Positions 53,778 to 62,469 of a stretch of DNA of 64,000 bases are shown here, piece by piece. Where the stretch lies: the NCBI RefSeq assembly GCF_900104675.1, contig NZ_LT629945.1, forward strand, positions 2,470,756 to 2,534,755, read 5' to 3'. The translations under genes were made by a program, and so were the position numbers. The DNA is from Angelakisella massiliensis (GTDB taxonomy: Bacteria > Bacillota > Clostridia > Oscillospirales > Ruminococcaceae). A model generated the notes under the pieces. The model was not told the DNA's origin. It saw nothing but the letters and a program-made list of their open reading frames with translations, and did no database searches. The stretch's first letter is position 1, and each line of letters begins with the position of its first letter.

Positions 53778-54518
53778 TTATTCCGCAGCCTCGGCGCTCT
53801 CGGCAGCCTCGGCCTCAGCCTCAGCGGCACCCTGCTGGCCCTGTCTGCCCTCGATGATGGCGTCAGCCATGGTCTGGGAGATCAGCTTGACAGCGCGGAT
53901 GGCATCGTCATTGCCGGGGATGACATAATCCACTTCGTCAGGATCGCAATTGGTATCCACGATGGCCACCACGGGGATACCCAGCTTCTTGGCCTCGGAG
54001 ACAGCGATCTTTTCCTTTCTGGGGTCGATAACAAACAGCGCGCCGGGCAGCTTATCCATATCCTTGATACCGCCCAGGAACTTCTCCAGCTTCTCGATCT
54101 CCAGGTTCAGCTTGGCGGCTTCCTTCTTGGTCAGACGCTCAAAGGTGCCGTCCTCCTGCATCTTGCGCAGCTGCTCCAGACGAGCGATCCGGCGGCGGAT
54201 GGTCTTGAAGTTGGTCATCATACCGCCCAGCCATCTGGCGTTGACATAATAAGCGCCGGCTCTCTCAGCCTCTTCCTTAACGGAATCAGCAGCCTGCTTC
54301 TTGGTGCCGACAAACAGAACGTTGCCGCCCTCAGCCGCCACGTCACGGACGAAGAGATAAGCCTCCTCCAGCTTCTTGACGGTCTTCTGCAGGTCGATGA
54401 TGTAGATGCCGTTGCGCTCAGTGAAGATGTAGGGAGCCATCTTGGGGTTCCATCTTCTGGTCTGGTGACCGAAATGTACGCCGGCCTCCAGAAGCTGTTT
54501 CATAGTTACTACTGCCAT
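53778..54518 (-). CDS. rpsB: 30S ribosomal protein S2
   Basis: A 246-residue ribosomal protein starting [19 protein letters not shown], with [20 protein letters not shown] and [20 protein letters not shown]. The C-terminal tail is an Ala/Glu-rich acidic extension. I chose the ATG behind AAAGGAG; a longer frame upstream is leader sequence. The transcript leader of ~115 nt may carry autoregulation. Confidence 0.97.
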   Translation of the reverse strand: MAVVTMKQLLEAGVHFGHQTRRWNPKMAPYIFTERNGIYIIDLQKTVKKLEEAYLFVRDVAAEGGNVLFVGTKKQAADSVKEEAERAGAYYVNARWLGGMMTNFKTIRRRIARLEQLRKMQEDGTFERLTKKEAAKLNLEIEKLEKFLGGIKDMDKLPGALFVIDPRKEKIAVSEAKKLGIPVVAIVDTNCDPDEVDYVIPGNDDAIRAVKLISQTMADAIIEGRQGQQGAAEAEAEAAESAEAAE

Positions 54519-54633
54519 TGTTGTGTTCTCCTTTCGTTTTTGGACCTCCGCACCCCGCGCTTTACAGCACCACCGGAAATTTTCCGGCAACAATACTGCA
54601 ATTGGGGCACGTGCGTATTCCGTTCGCTGTAAC

Positions 54634-54662
54634 ATGATATCACATTCAAATTAAGATTGCAA
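54634..54662 (-). promoter_or_regulatory. Sigma-A promoter of rpsB-tsf
   Basis: TTGCAA, 17 nt, TATCAT on the minus strand, with a ~115-nt leader before rpsB. Confidence 0.65.
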
Positions 54663-54686
54663 CTCTTTTTTTGATGCAATCTTCCT

Positions 54687-55430
54687 TTATTTTGCTTCCC
54701 CGCTGTTATTATGTCCCCAGGAAAGCGTAGAATGCTCGATCGTCTCTATACATACCCGATTCGCCTCTTCATTGTCGCCTTTTTCCAGTGCTTTGTAGAT
54801 TCGCATATGAAGTTCATCTGAAAAATCATAATCCGGCGGCAGGATCTTGGTTGTAGTGGTGGTCACCTTGAAGTAATCCAGAAAAGTTTTCGAACAGAGC
54901 CTGTAAATCATGGTCAGCAGCTTATTGCCTGACATTTCAATGATGCATTCATGAAAATCCGCGTCGGCCTTTGCGATTTTCTCCCGGTCATACTGCAAAA
55001 CAGCTTCATGAAAATTGTGAAGGCACCGTTTCAGTTGCTCCATCTGCTCCGGAGAATGGCGCTGTACCGCCAAGCGTATCCCAATTCCCTCCAAAGCGAT
55101 TCTCAATTCCAGAATGTCCTGCAAAGAAGCCATGTGGGTCAGCAATGAACCAATTTCTTCAAAATAGGTACTGACAGAGATTTCTTTTACATATGTGCCA
55201 TTGCCTACCTGAACTTCAATAAGTCCAAGGGTCTGCAGCTTTTGGAGAGCCATGCGCAGAGACATTCTGCTCACCCCAAGCTGATTTGCCAATTCCGGTT
55301 CCGAAGGCAGTTTATATCCCGCCGGCCATTGTTCTGTCAGAATCAACTCTTTTATAGTATCAAAAATCTGGTCTGTCAGTTTTGCTTTTTTTATATTGCC
55401 CACCTGTGGAATATTCTGATTTGTCACCAT
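54687..55430 (-). CDS. GntR/FadR-family transcriptional regulator
   Basis: A 247-residue regulator with an N-terminal winged helix (KLPSEPELANQLGVSRMSLR, then LGLIEVQVGNGTYVKE) and a C-terminal FCD ligand domain with metal-binding residues in ADADFHECIIEMSGN and ETIEHSTLSW. Such proteins usually sense sugar acids or their dehydration products. It is divergent from a truncated enolase-superfamily dehydratase gene, its probable former target. The chosen start follows AGGATGGGA. Confidence 0.9.
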   Translation of the reverse strand: MVTNQNIPQVGNIKKAKLTDQIFDTIKELILTEQWPAGYKLPSEPELANQLGVSRMSLRMALQKLQTLGLIEVQVGNGTYVKEISVSTYFEEIGSLLTHMASLQDILELRIALEGIGIRLAVQRHSPEQMEQLKRCLHNFHEAVLQYDREKIAKADADFHECIIEMSGNKLLTMIYRLCSKTFLDYFKVTTTTTKILPPDYDFSDELHMRIYKALEKGDNEEANRVCIETIEHSTLSWGHNNSGEAK

Positions 55431-55595
55431 TATTTCCCATCCTAACATAAAATTTCATTGTTCCTATTATCAGCTTTTTCCGTTGGAAGTCAATGAAATG
55501 CAAAATTACCTTTTCTGTGCAGATGTTATTTTCTGATTATTGCACAAAAAACAGGTTGAAATTTATTAAAAAAATGTATTGTGTCTGCTGACTAG

Positions 55596-55606
55596 TTGTT
55601 ATACAA
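55596..55606. promoter_or_regulatory. Candidate GntR/FadR operator
   Basis: TTGTTATACAA is an 11-bp dyad of TTGT-N3-ACAA form, typical of FadR-type sites, between the regulator and the dehydratase remnant. A second dyad, TGTCGGACA, lies a few bases on. Confidence 0.45.
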
Positions 55607-55657
55607 TTGTTGTCGGACAGCAGAGTTGTCCGCACAACTTCAAGTAGGAGGGTTATT

Positions 55658-55960
55658 ATGAAAATCACCAAAGTGGATGTGTTCCGGATCGAGTCCGGAA
55701 TCAATGCTCCTGTGGGATGCCGGATCTACACCGATGAAGGGATCTATGGAGACGGTGAAGCCGCTCTTGCCTATGGCAAAGGCAGCCATGCCGCCTTCGG
55801 TATGCTTCAGGATCTGGCTCCTATGATCATCGGAATGAATCCCATGGAACACGAAGTGATCTGGTATAAGCTGTTTGAAAAATCCTTTTGGGCTCAAAAT
55901 GGCGGTCCCGTCGTTTATGGGGGCATCAGCGCCATCGATATGGCCCTCTGGGATATCTGA
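55658..55960 (+). pseudogene. Truncated mandelate-racemase/muconate-lactonizing enzyme gene
   Basis: This encodes only the N-terminal ~100 residues of an enolase-superfamily sugar-acid dehydratase (MKITKVDVFRIESGINAPVG ... GGISAIDMALWDI), which are normally ~380-400 aa. The capping domain is present, but the barrel with its metal ligands and catalytic bases is missing. The AGGAGG ribosome-binding site is intact. The frame stops exactly where membrane-protein coding sequence from another gene begins, so a deletion removed the rest. Confidence 0.85.
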
Positions 55961-56157
55961 TTGTTTCCCTGAGCGCAGCACTCAATATCTTTATGATGAT
56001 CCGCTCCCTCATGTCTTTGACCCTGGCACTGGCGGGAGTGAGCATTCTGCTGATGATTTTGTGCGGACTGTACATTTATCTGCGCATGAAGAAAACAGAT
56101 ATGACCATCTATTCTTCTGTATGGGTTCCCCAGGCTGAAAGCAACGCGGCAAAATAA
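55961..56157 (+). pseudogene. C-terminal fragment of a membrane transporter gene
   Basis: Right after the dehydratase remnant, another frame encodes about 60 residues: a hydrophobic helix pair (SLMSLTLALAGVSILLMILC, then LYIYLRMKKTD) and a short soluble tail ending in ESNAAK. It looks like the last helices of a transporter, perhaps for the sugar acid. It has no start signal of its own. The exact family is not recognisable. Confidence 0.6.
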
Positions 56158-56198
56158 TCACACATCTTTTATCCCCTCACTTTTCAGTACAACAGCAT

Positions 56199-56256
56199 AA
56201 AAAAGTTCAATGGCGATTGAGGCAAAGTTCCTGCCCAATCGCCATTGAACTTTTTT
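56199..56256. terminator. Bidirectional terminator near ylmC
   Basis: A 21-bp stem with arms around GTTCAATGGCGATTG and CAATCGCCATTGAAC, with A and T runs outside. It lies between the convergent decayed operon and ylmC, whose stop codon touches it. Confidence 0.85.
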
Positions 56257-56548
56257 ATCCAAACAGCCAATTCAGCGCTGAATTTTTCCGCTGAAATTTA
56301 TGTCCCGGAGGATAACAGTACTTGACCAGGACCGCATCCTCCCCTATACACTCAATTTGTTCCCAGGGGATGACCGTATCCTCTTCTCTGCCCAGCAGTC
56401 CCAACAGCCGGGGTCGGCCGTAAATGATCAAAGCCCGCACCCGGGCACAAGTGGTATCCACCTCCAAATCCGATACACAGCCCATACAGCTGCCGTCGTT
56501 GATGTTGACCACTTCCTTATATCGCAGCTCCATGACACTGCACATCAT
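56255..56548 (-). CDS. YlmC/YmxH family sporulation protein (PRC-barrel)
   Basis: A 97-residue PRC-barrel protein with the family core ELRYKEVVNINDGSCMGCVS and DTVIPWEQIECIGEDAVLVK. YlmC/YmxH proteins are found next to sigG in many endospore formers; the molecular role is not known. GGAAGGGGG lies before an ATGATG pair. It follows sigG by 54 nt. Confidence 0.9.
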   Translation of the reverse strand: MMCSVMELRYKEVVNINDGSCMGCVSDLEVDTTCARVRALIIYGRPRLLGLLGREEDTVIPWEQIECIGEDAVLVKYCYPPGHKFQRKNSALNWLFG

Positions 56549-56602
56549 CTGTAGCGCCCCCTTCCGCTTTATCATCCTATGCGGCGCGGAGGCCGTCCCA
56601 TG

Positions 56603-57373
56603 TCAAATCTGCTTTTTGATCCGTTCCAGTGCGCCTTTTTCGATGCGGGATACCTGGGCCTGAGAAATGCCAACCTGCCGGGAAACCTCGATCTGGGTTT
56701 TGCCGGAAAAGAACCGCAGGGAAAGAATCTTCTTTTCCCGCTCGCTCAGCTCTCCCATGGCCTGGCGCAGCGCAATCTCCTCCAGCCAGTCACTGTCTGT
56801 ACTGCGGTCCTTGATCTGATCCATGACAAAAATGGTGTCCCTGCCATCGGAATAAACCGGATCATACAAAGAACTGGGCTCCATGATGGATTCCAGCGCC
56901 AGCACCACATCCTCCTTGGGGCTGCCCATCTCACGGGATATTTCCTCCACCGTGGGCTCCCGGCCGTTTTTGCCCTGAAGCTGTTCTCTGGTCTGCATGG
57001 CTTTGTAGGCAAGATCCCGCATACTGCGGCTGACCCGCACCATATTATTATCCCGAAGATACCGCCTGATCTCTCCGATGATCATGGGGACCCCATAGGT
57101 GGAAAACCGGACATTGAGATTGGGATCAAAATGGTCAATGGCCTTGATCAGCCCCACACAGCCCACCTGAAACAAATCGTCCAGGTTTTCTCCCCTGTTG
57201 GTAAACTTTTGAATCACACTGAGGACCAGACGCAGATTGCACCGGATCATCTCGTCCCGGGCCTGCTGGTCTCCAGCTCTTGCCCGTCGGAGCAGTTCCA
57301 TTTTCTCCGGCTCCCGAAGGGTCTTTAATTCCGCGGTGTTGACGCCGCAAATTTCCACTTTATTCAGGTACAT
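56603..57373 (-). CDS. sigG: Sporulation sigma factor SigG
   Basis: The 256-residue late forespore sigma factor. It begins MYLNKVEICGVNTAELKTL, the diagnostic SigG start. Region 2 is DDLFQVGCVGLIKAIDHFD, with RFSTYGVPMIIGEIRRYLRD, and region 4 is GKTQIEVSRQVGISQAQVSR. It sits 101 nt after sigE in the conserved spoIIGA-sigE-sigG order. A forespore-specific promoter is expected in the gap; I found no clear match. Confidence 0.97.
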   Translation of the reverse strand: MYLNKVEICGVNTAELKTLREPEKMELLRRARAGDQQARDEMIRCNLRLVLSVIQKFTNRGENLDDLFQVGCVGLIKAIDHFDPNLNVRFSTYGVPMIIGEIRRYLRDNNMVRVSRSMRDLAYKAMQTREQLQGKNGREPTVEEISREMGSPKEDVVLALESIMEPSSLYDPVYSDGRDTIFVMDQIKDRSTDSDWLEEIALRQAMGELSEREKKILSLRFFSGKTQIEVSRQVGISQAQVSRIEKGALERIKKQI

Positions 57374-57474
57374 CTGCCCACCATCCCATCCTGTTTTTTC
57401 TATGGATAGTATGGCTGACCGGGCTGATGTTTAATCTCTTTGGCTGCAAGTGGTAAAAAATGCAGCTTGTTTTG

Positions 57475-58203
57475 TCAGTAAACCTTTTCCAGCTCCCGCC
57501 GCAGACTGCGAATAATTTTCTTTTCCAGACGGGAGATATAAGATTGGGAAATACCGATCATATCCGCCACTTCCTTCTGGGTCCGCTCAGGCTTTCCTCC
57601 CAAACCAAAACGCAGCTCCATAATGGTCCGCTCCCGCTCATCCAGCTGGGAAACCGCCCGCAGCAGCAGATTTCGCTCCGTCTCCTGTTCCACAGAGCGA
57701 TGAACCGTATCCCCTTCCGTTCCCAGCACATCAGATAAAAGCAGCTCATTACCGTCCCAGTCCACATTCAAAGGCTCATCAATGGAAACCTCGCTGCGCA
57801 GGTTCTGAAACTTCCGCAGATACATCAAAATCTCATTTTCAATGCATCGGGAAGCGTAGGTGGCCAGCTTGATGTTTCTCCCCGGGCAAAAGGTGTTCAC
57901 TGCTTTGATCAGCCCGATGGTACCAATGGAAATCAGGTCCTCGATCCCCACACCGGTGGATTCAAACTTTCGGGCAATATATACCACCAGCCGCAGATTA
58001 TGTACAATCAACTGCTGACGGGCTTCTCTGCTGCCCTCTGCCAGCGCTTCAAAAACCTTCTGTTCCTCCTCACGGCTCAGGGGCGGAGGCAGTGTCTCCG
58101 GTCCGTTGATGTAACAGACTTCCCCCGTTCTGGAAGCCGCCAGCGCTGTCATCAATCTTCTCCATATCCTTTGCCCCAGCAACAGAAGTCCCAGTTTCAT
58201 CAT
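57475..58203 (-). CDS. sigE: Sporulation sigma factor SigE (pro-form)
   Basis: The 242-residue early mother-cell sigma factor. The N-terminal pro-sequence ([20 protein letters not shown]) is removed by SpoIIGA, encoded upstream. Then come [20 protein letters not shown], region 2 ([20 protein letters not shown]) and region 4 ([20 protein letters not shown]). The ATG overlaps the spoIIGA stop by 4 nt (ATGA), which ties synthesis of sigma and protease together. Confidence 0.97.
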   Translation of the reverse strand: MMKLGLLLLGQRIWRRLMTALAASRTGEVCYINGPETLPPPLSREEEQKVFEALAEGSREARQQLIVHNLRLVVYIARKFESTGVGIEDLISIGTIGLIKAVNTFCPGRNIKLATYASRCIENEILMYLRKFQNLRSEVSIDEPLNVDWDGNELLLSDVLGTEGDTVHRSVEQETERNLLLRAVSQLDERERTIMELRFGLGGKPERTQKEVADMIGISQSYISRLEKKIIRSLRRELEKVY

Positions 58204-59090
58204 GTCCCCAACCCTTCCCCTATGCAGATTCCATTGTCCGCTCCCTGAAAACGGACCATTTCCGGCGGGAAAACACCCTGAAAGCCGCCGCCTCCCACCG
58301 GATGAAGGCTGACCGCAACCCAACCATCTCCCTTTTGGATCCTCTCCCCTCTGCTGAATATCAGCCGCTGGGGATGAAAGGCACAAAGCATTCCTCCCCC
58401 GCCCACGTCCCGGAAAAACACAGGCCTCAGCCCAGGGCAGCTCTCTGCCTTGCCCTCAAAGATCGCCTGTTCCTCTGCGGGGGTCAAAAGCGGATGAATC
58501 CGTTCCCAGTCCGCCACCAGCACCGGCTGGCCGGAAAAGGGCTCCCGAAGGCTGCATCCAGTGTCCCGCAAGGCGGTAAAGGATACTGTACGGCCTGCCC
58601 GGGTCACCTCCACCTTCCACAGCTCTCCTTCCGATACTTCACGTCCGAAAAGCCGGTCAAACAGGCAAACAAACAAATAGGCCGCCGTCACACAGCCTGC
58701 CAGCAGCAGAGGCGGAACATCCCAGTAAAAAGCGCCGTTGGCAAAAGCGATGCGGTCACTGGGAAAAAGCAGCCAAAGTCCCAGCACCCCGCCGGCCAGC
58801 AGGAAGCTGACGGCAAAGAACACAACCACTACCTTGCCGAATACGCGCCAGGACATTCTGCCGTAAGCTGCCAACACAACCAGCAGCGCGGAGCCGGCCC
58901 GAACCAAAAGCTCCATCCACCAGCCATGTACCGGAAGAAAAATGGAAAAGGAGCAAAGAGCCCCTGTGAGTGCCCCTAAATATTGACGCTTGCCCCGAAA
59001 GGGGATCCCTGTTAATCGTCTGGTCAGGCGGAGCAGCAGAAGATCCACTAAAAAGTTCACCGCCGCCAGCACATCTCCATAGATGACCAA
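58200..59090 (-). CDS. spoIIGA: Sigma-E processing peptidase SpoIIGA
   Basis: A 296-residue membrane aspartic protease that activates pro-SigE after a forespore signal. About five hydrophobic helices (from [19 protein letters not shown]) precede a C-terminal protease domain with the catalytic [21 protein letters not shown] chose the TTG start behind GAGGGGGGACAGGA because the product then begins at the first helix ([19 protein letters not shown]), as in the family. Length fits (309 aa in B. subtilis). Confidence 0.92.
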   Translation of the reverse strand: MVIYGDVLAAVNFLVDLLLLRLTRRLTGIPFRGKRQYLGALTGALCSFSIFLPVHGWWMELLVRAGSALLVVLAAYGRMSWRVFGKVVVVFFAVSFLLAGGVLGLWLLFPSDRIAFANGAFYWDVPPLLLAGCVTAAYLFVCLFDRLFGREVSEGELWKVEVTRAGRTVSFTALRDTGCSLREPFSGQPVLVADWERIHPLLTPAEEQAIFEGKAESCPGLRPVFFRDVGGGGMLCAFHPQRLIFSRGERIQKGDGWVAVSLHPVGGGGFQGVFPPEMVRFQGADNGICIGEGLGT

Positions 59091-59119
59091 TCCTGTCCCC
59101 CCTCTTCCGCAACACTTCC

Positions 59120-59154
59120 AGTATATGCGTAAGGAGGGGAAATTATTGTCGCAA
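59120..59154 (-). promoter_or_regulatory. Candidate Spo0A-type promoter of spoIIGA-sigE
   Basis: TATACT lies 30 nt before spoIIGA, with TTGCGA 23 nt further up and an 0A-like TTGTCGCA in the same place on the other strand. The long spacing echoes the B. subtilis spoIIG promoter. The match to the 0A box has one mismatch. Confidence 0.4.
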
Positions 59155-59332
59155 CGGCTCAGAAATACCAAAACCCACCGGACCGCAGCGGGCTTGCGCA
59201 ATGACCACCGATGCAAATTATATGGAAGCAGAGTCATGAGCCTGCTGTTTATCGCCGGAGAAAGCTTTTGTGTCCAAACTTTCTGCCCCTTTTTCTTTTT
59301 TAAATACAGCTGGATCAATTTCACCTTGTTTC

Positions 59333-59360
59333 TTGAAAAAGTTCCAGTATATGCTATAAT
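59333..59360 (+). promoter_or_regulatory. Promoter of the TPR/beta-helix lipoprotein
   Basis: TTGAAA, 16 nt, TATAAT with TGC directly before it (extended -10), 85 nt ahead of the start codon. Confidence 0.7.
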
Positions 59361-59445
59361 ATAGAAGCATATGGGAGTTTTTGGAAGAAAGATATCTGCA
59401 AAGGGCTCCTGAAAACGGAAAGAAAAGGAAGAAGGTTTACAGTAA

Positions 59446-60657
59446 ATGAAACGATTTGTTGCTATCCTGCTGGCGGTGATGCTGGTGGTGGGTTTGACTG
59501 CCTGCGCCGCTCAGGAGGCCGCCTCCACCTGGGAGGACCAGTATGAATTGGGTATCCGGTACCTGTCGGAAGGAAATTATGAAGAGGCCATTATCGCCTT
59601 CACCGCCGCCATCGAGATCGATCCTATGCAGGTTGAAGCGTATGTGGCACGAGGCGACGCCTATTTCCAGAGCGGGCAGCCGGAAAAAGCTGAATCCGAC
59701 TATCGCAAGGCGCTGGAATTGGACGATGATGATGACGATACCGCCAGCAAATTGGTGGACGCGCTGATCCAGCAGGGAAAGCTGGAGGAAGCCGCTGAAA
59801 TTCTGGAGGATCTGATTGAGAAGAATCCCAGCAATCCTGATTACTATGACAAGCTGGCAGATATCTATGAGCAGCTGGAACAGCCTGAAAAAGTGCAGGA
59901 AACCCTGGAAAAGGGTGTGGAACAAACCGGCGATCAGCAGCTCTCTGACCGGCTGGAGGAAATCGCACAGGAAGCCTCTGGTCTTCCCCCTGTTCCTGAC
60001 GATGGCATCAGCCGGGAAGTGGTGGAGATGTCCAGCGGTGATGAACTGATGGAGCTTTCCTTCGCCGAAGGGGTGGAAAATCTGGAAATCCGGCTGGGAG
60101 ACGGAGACTATAATGTGGATTCCTTCTTCCTTTATGGTGCTGAAAACGTCTCCATTATCGGCACCGGCAACACCCGTCTGGTATCTACCTATGGTACTGA
60201 AACCATCATCTCGATGTATGACTGCGACAACATTCTCCTTTATGGCCTGATCATGGGCCATGACCTGGAGCCCTCCATGAGCTGTTCCACCGGCGTTGTG
60301 GAGCTTCTCAGCAGTAAAGATATCAAAATCATCGGCTGCGATATCTATGGCTGCGGCCTCCACGGTATCAACGCCAGCGAAAGCCGTTTTGTGGTGGAAA
60401 ACAGCATTATCCGTGATTGCAGTATGCACGGCGCTATGCTCTATTCCAGCCGCGGTATCTTCACCAACTGCACTTTCAGCGGCAACTGCTATCAGTACAC
60501 CAGCAACCCTGTCTTTGACCTTTGGGGAGAGTCTTGTTCTGTGAATCTCAACTCCTGCGTCATTCAGGATAACCTGGGTGAAAGCAAATATAAGTTGGCT
60601 GATGGTGCGGAATTTGAAGAAAGCGACACGATCGAAACCGGAAACAGCTGGCAATAA
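59446..60657 (+). CDS. Lipoprotein with TPR repeats and a right-handed beta-helix
   Basis: A 403-residue lipoprotein: signal peptide MKRFVAILLAVMLVVG with lipobox LTAC (Cys20). Residues ~30-170 contain about four tetratricopeptide repeats (YLSEGNYEEAIIAFTAAIEI and so on). Residues ~190-395 look like a parallel beta-helix with short repeating turns (FLYGAENVSIIGTGNTRLV, LLSSKDIKIIGCDIYGCG). This pairs a protein-binding scaffold with a possible polysaccharide-binding module on the outer face of the membrane. No catalytic residues are evident. It is monocistronic. Confidence 0.85.
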   Translation: MKRFVAILLAVMLVVGLTACAAQEAASTWEDQYELGIRYLSEGNYEEAIIAFTAAIEIDPMQVEAYVARGDAYFQSGQPEKAESDYRKALELDDDDDDTASKLVDALIQQGKLEEAAEILEDLIEKNPSNPDYYDKLADIYEQLEQPEKVQETLEKGVEQTGDQQLSDRLEEIAQEASGLPPVPDDGISREVVEMSSGDELMELSFAEGVENLEIRLGDGDYNVDSFFLYGAENVSIIGTGNTRLVSTYGTETIISMYDCDNILLYGLIMGHDLEPSMSCSTGVVELLSSKDIKIIGCDIYGCGLHGINASESRFVVENSIIRDCSMHGAMLYSSRGIFTNCTFSGNCYQYTSNPVFDLWGESCSVNLNSCVIQDNLGESKYKLADGAEFEESDTIETGNSWQ

Positions 60658-60805
60658 TCCTCATGATCACACATATATGAAAGCTCCAATGCTTTCAGCG
60701 GAGGACCATATCGCCCAAGCCGCACCGGCTTCCCCGGCCAGTGGGCGAGGAAAAATGGGAAGCAGCTTTGTTTTTCAGACGCTTTGGACTTCTCTCATCA
60801 CAAGT

Positions 60806-60859
60806 AAAAAAGAATCCTCCCCCTGCTGCTTCGTCGCAGTAAAGGGAGGATTCTTTTTG
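60806..60859. terminator. Bidirectional terminator between the lipoprotein gene and cimA
   Basis: A 15-bp stem (aaaaagaatcctccc / gggaggattcttttt) around a GC-containing loop; it can end both convergent transcripts. Confidence 0.85.
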
Positions 60860-60889
60860 TTTGATGATCAGGCGGCCCTTACATATGTC

Positions 60890-62467
60890 TCAAATCAGGC
60901 CTTCATGAATCAGCTTGTACTCCAGGGAATCTCGCAGGGCCTGCCAGCTGGCCTCCAGAATGTCGGTGGAAAGGCCCACAGTAGTCCAGTAATTGACCCC
61001 ATCGGTGGATTCAATAAGAACCCGTACCTTGGCGGCAGTTCCCACCCGTGTCTCCATCACACGGACCTTGTAATCATACAGCCGCACCTGCGCCAGCACC
61101 GGATAGAAAACCTCCAGCGCTTTTCTCAGCGCCACGTCCAAGGCATGAACGGGACCATCCCCCTCGGCTGAGGTCATTTCAATGGTATCTCCCACCTGGA
61201 CCTTGATCATCACCGAACAGGAACGCTCCGCTTCCACAGCCGGCTGTTCTCCCAGGGTCTTGAAATACAGCAGCGTGAATGCCGGATGATATTTTCCCAG
61301 CTGTTTGCGGGCAAATATCTCAAAGCTGGCCGCGGCGGACTCAAAGGCATAGCCCTCATATTCCAGCTCCTTGAGCTTTTCGATGATCTCTCCTGTCACC
61401 TGACTGTTTCGGGTAACAGTGCCGTCCAGCGCCATGATCTTGTTGGCAATGGCAGTGCGTCCGGCAAACTCCGACACCAGAATATTCCGGGTGTTGCCAA
61501 CTGTTTCCGGCGGGATATGCTCAAAGGAAATGGAGTTTTTGTAGATACCGTCCACGTGCATTCCGCCCTTGTGGGCAAAAGCGCTTTTACCGACGTACGG
61601 CATACTGGCGGGCAAGGCCAGATTGGTCATTTCCGCAATATACCGGGCGGTCTTGGTCAGGCGGACCATCCGTTCCGGGGGAATGCAGCGGCATCCCTTT
61701 TTCAACTGAAGATTGGCGATGATGGTAGAAAGATTGGCGTTGCCGCACCGCTCTCCAAAACCGATATAGGTTCCCTGGACATGGGTCGCTCCCGCCGCCA
61801 CTGCCGCCATGGAATTGGCTACCGCGCAGCCCACATCATTGTGGACATGGATGCCCACCGGAACCCTGACCTGAGCCACTACCTTTCCCGTGATCTCAGC
61901 AATCTCTTCAGGGAAACAGGCGCCGTTGGTGTCACAAAGGCACAGACGCTCGGCGCCCGCTTCCTCTGCCGCTTTCAGCGCCTGAAGCGCGTATTCCGGA
62001 GCGTTTTTGAAACCGTCAAAAAAGTGCTCCGCATCAAAAATGACATGGCGGCCATGGGCCCGGAAAAAAGATACCGTATCCCGGATCATCGCCAGGTTTT
62101 CTTCCAGAGTGGTGCGCAGCACATCCCGCACATGAAGGTCCCAGCTCTTGCCGAAAATAACCACCCAAGAGGTTCCTGCATCCAGAAGGGACCGGACATT
62201 CTGGTCCTCCTCCACAGGGATCTCCTTTTTTCTGGTGGCGCCAAAGGCACAGATATTGGTTTGGTCCGTATCCATCCCGGATACACGCTGAAAATACTGG
62301 ATATCCTTGGGGTTGGAAGCAGGGTTTCCCGCCTCTACAAAGGAAACCCCCAGTTTGATCAGCTTGCGGGTGATGTTCAGCTTATCTTCCAGGGAAAAGC
62401 TGATTCCCTCCCCCTGGGCCCCGTCCCGAAGGGTGGTATCCAGAATTTCAATATTCCGCTGTTCCAT
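60890..62467 (-). CDS. cimA: (R)-citramalate synthase
   Basis: A 525-residue DRE-TIM metallolyase that condenses pyruvate with acetyl-CoA to citramalate, the threonine-independent route to isoleucine. Motifs are LDTTLRDGAQGEGISFS (CimA-type, with GEG instead of PGC), HVHNDVGCAVANSMAAV and FAHKGGMHVDGI. The C-terminal LeuA-like allosteric domain includes STDILEASWQALRDSLEYKL. It follows leuA with 2 nt between. Confidence 0.93.
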   Translation of the reverse strand: MEQRNIEILDTTLRDGAQGEGISFSLEDKLNITRKLIKLGVSFVEAGNPASNPKDIQYFQRVSGMDTDQTNICAFGATRKKEIPVEEDQNVRSLLDAGTSWVVIFGKSWDLHVRDVLRTTLEENLAMIRDTVSFFRAHGRHVIFDAEHFFDGFKNAPEYALQALKAAEEAGAERLCLCDTNGACFPEEIAEITGKVVAQVRVPVGIHVHNDVGCAVANSMAAVAAGATHVQGTYIGFGERCGNANLSTIIANLQLKKGCRCIPPERMVRLTKTARYIAEMTNLALPASMPYVGKSAFAHKGGMHVDGIYKNSISFEHIPPETVGNTRNILVSEFAGRTAIANKIMALDGTVTRNSQVTGEIIEKLKELEYEGYAFESAAASFEIFARKQLGKYHPAFTLLYFKTLGEQPAVEAERSCSVMIKVQVGDTIEMTSAEGDGPVHALDVALRKALEVFYPVLAQVRLYDYKVRVMETRVGTAAKVRVLIESTDGVNYWTTVGLSTDILEASWQALRDSLEYKLIHEGLI

Positions 62468-62469
62468 CC

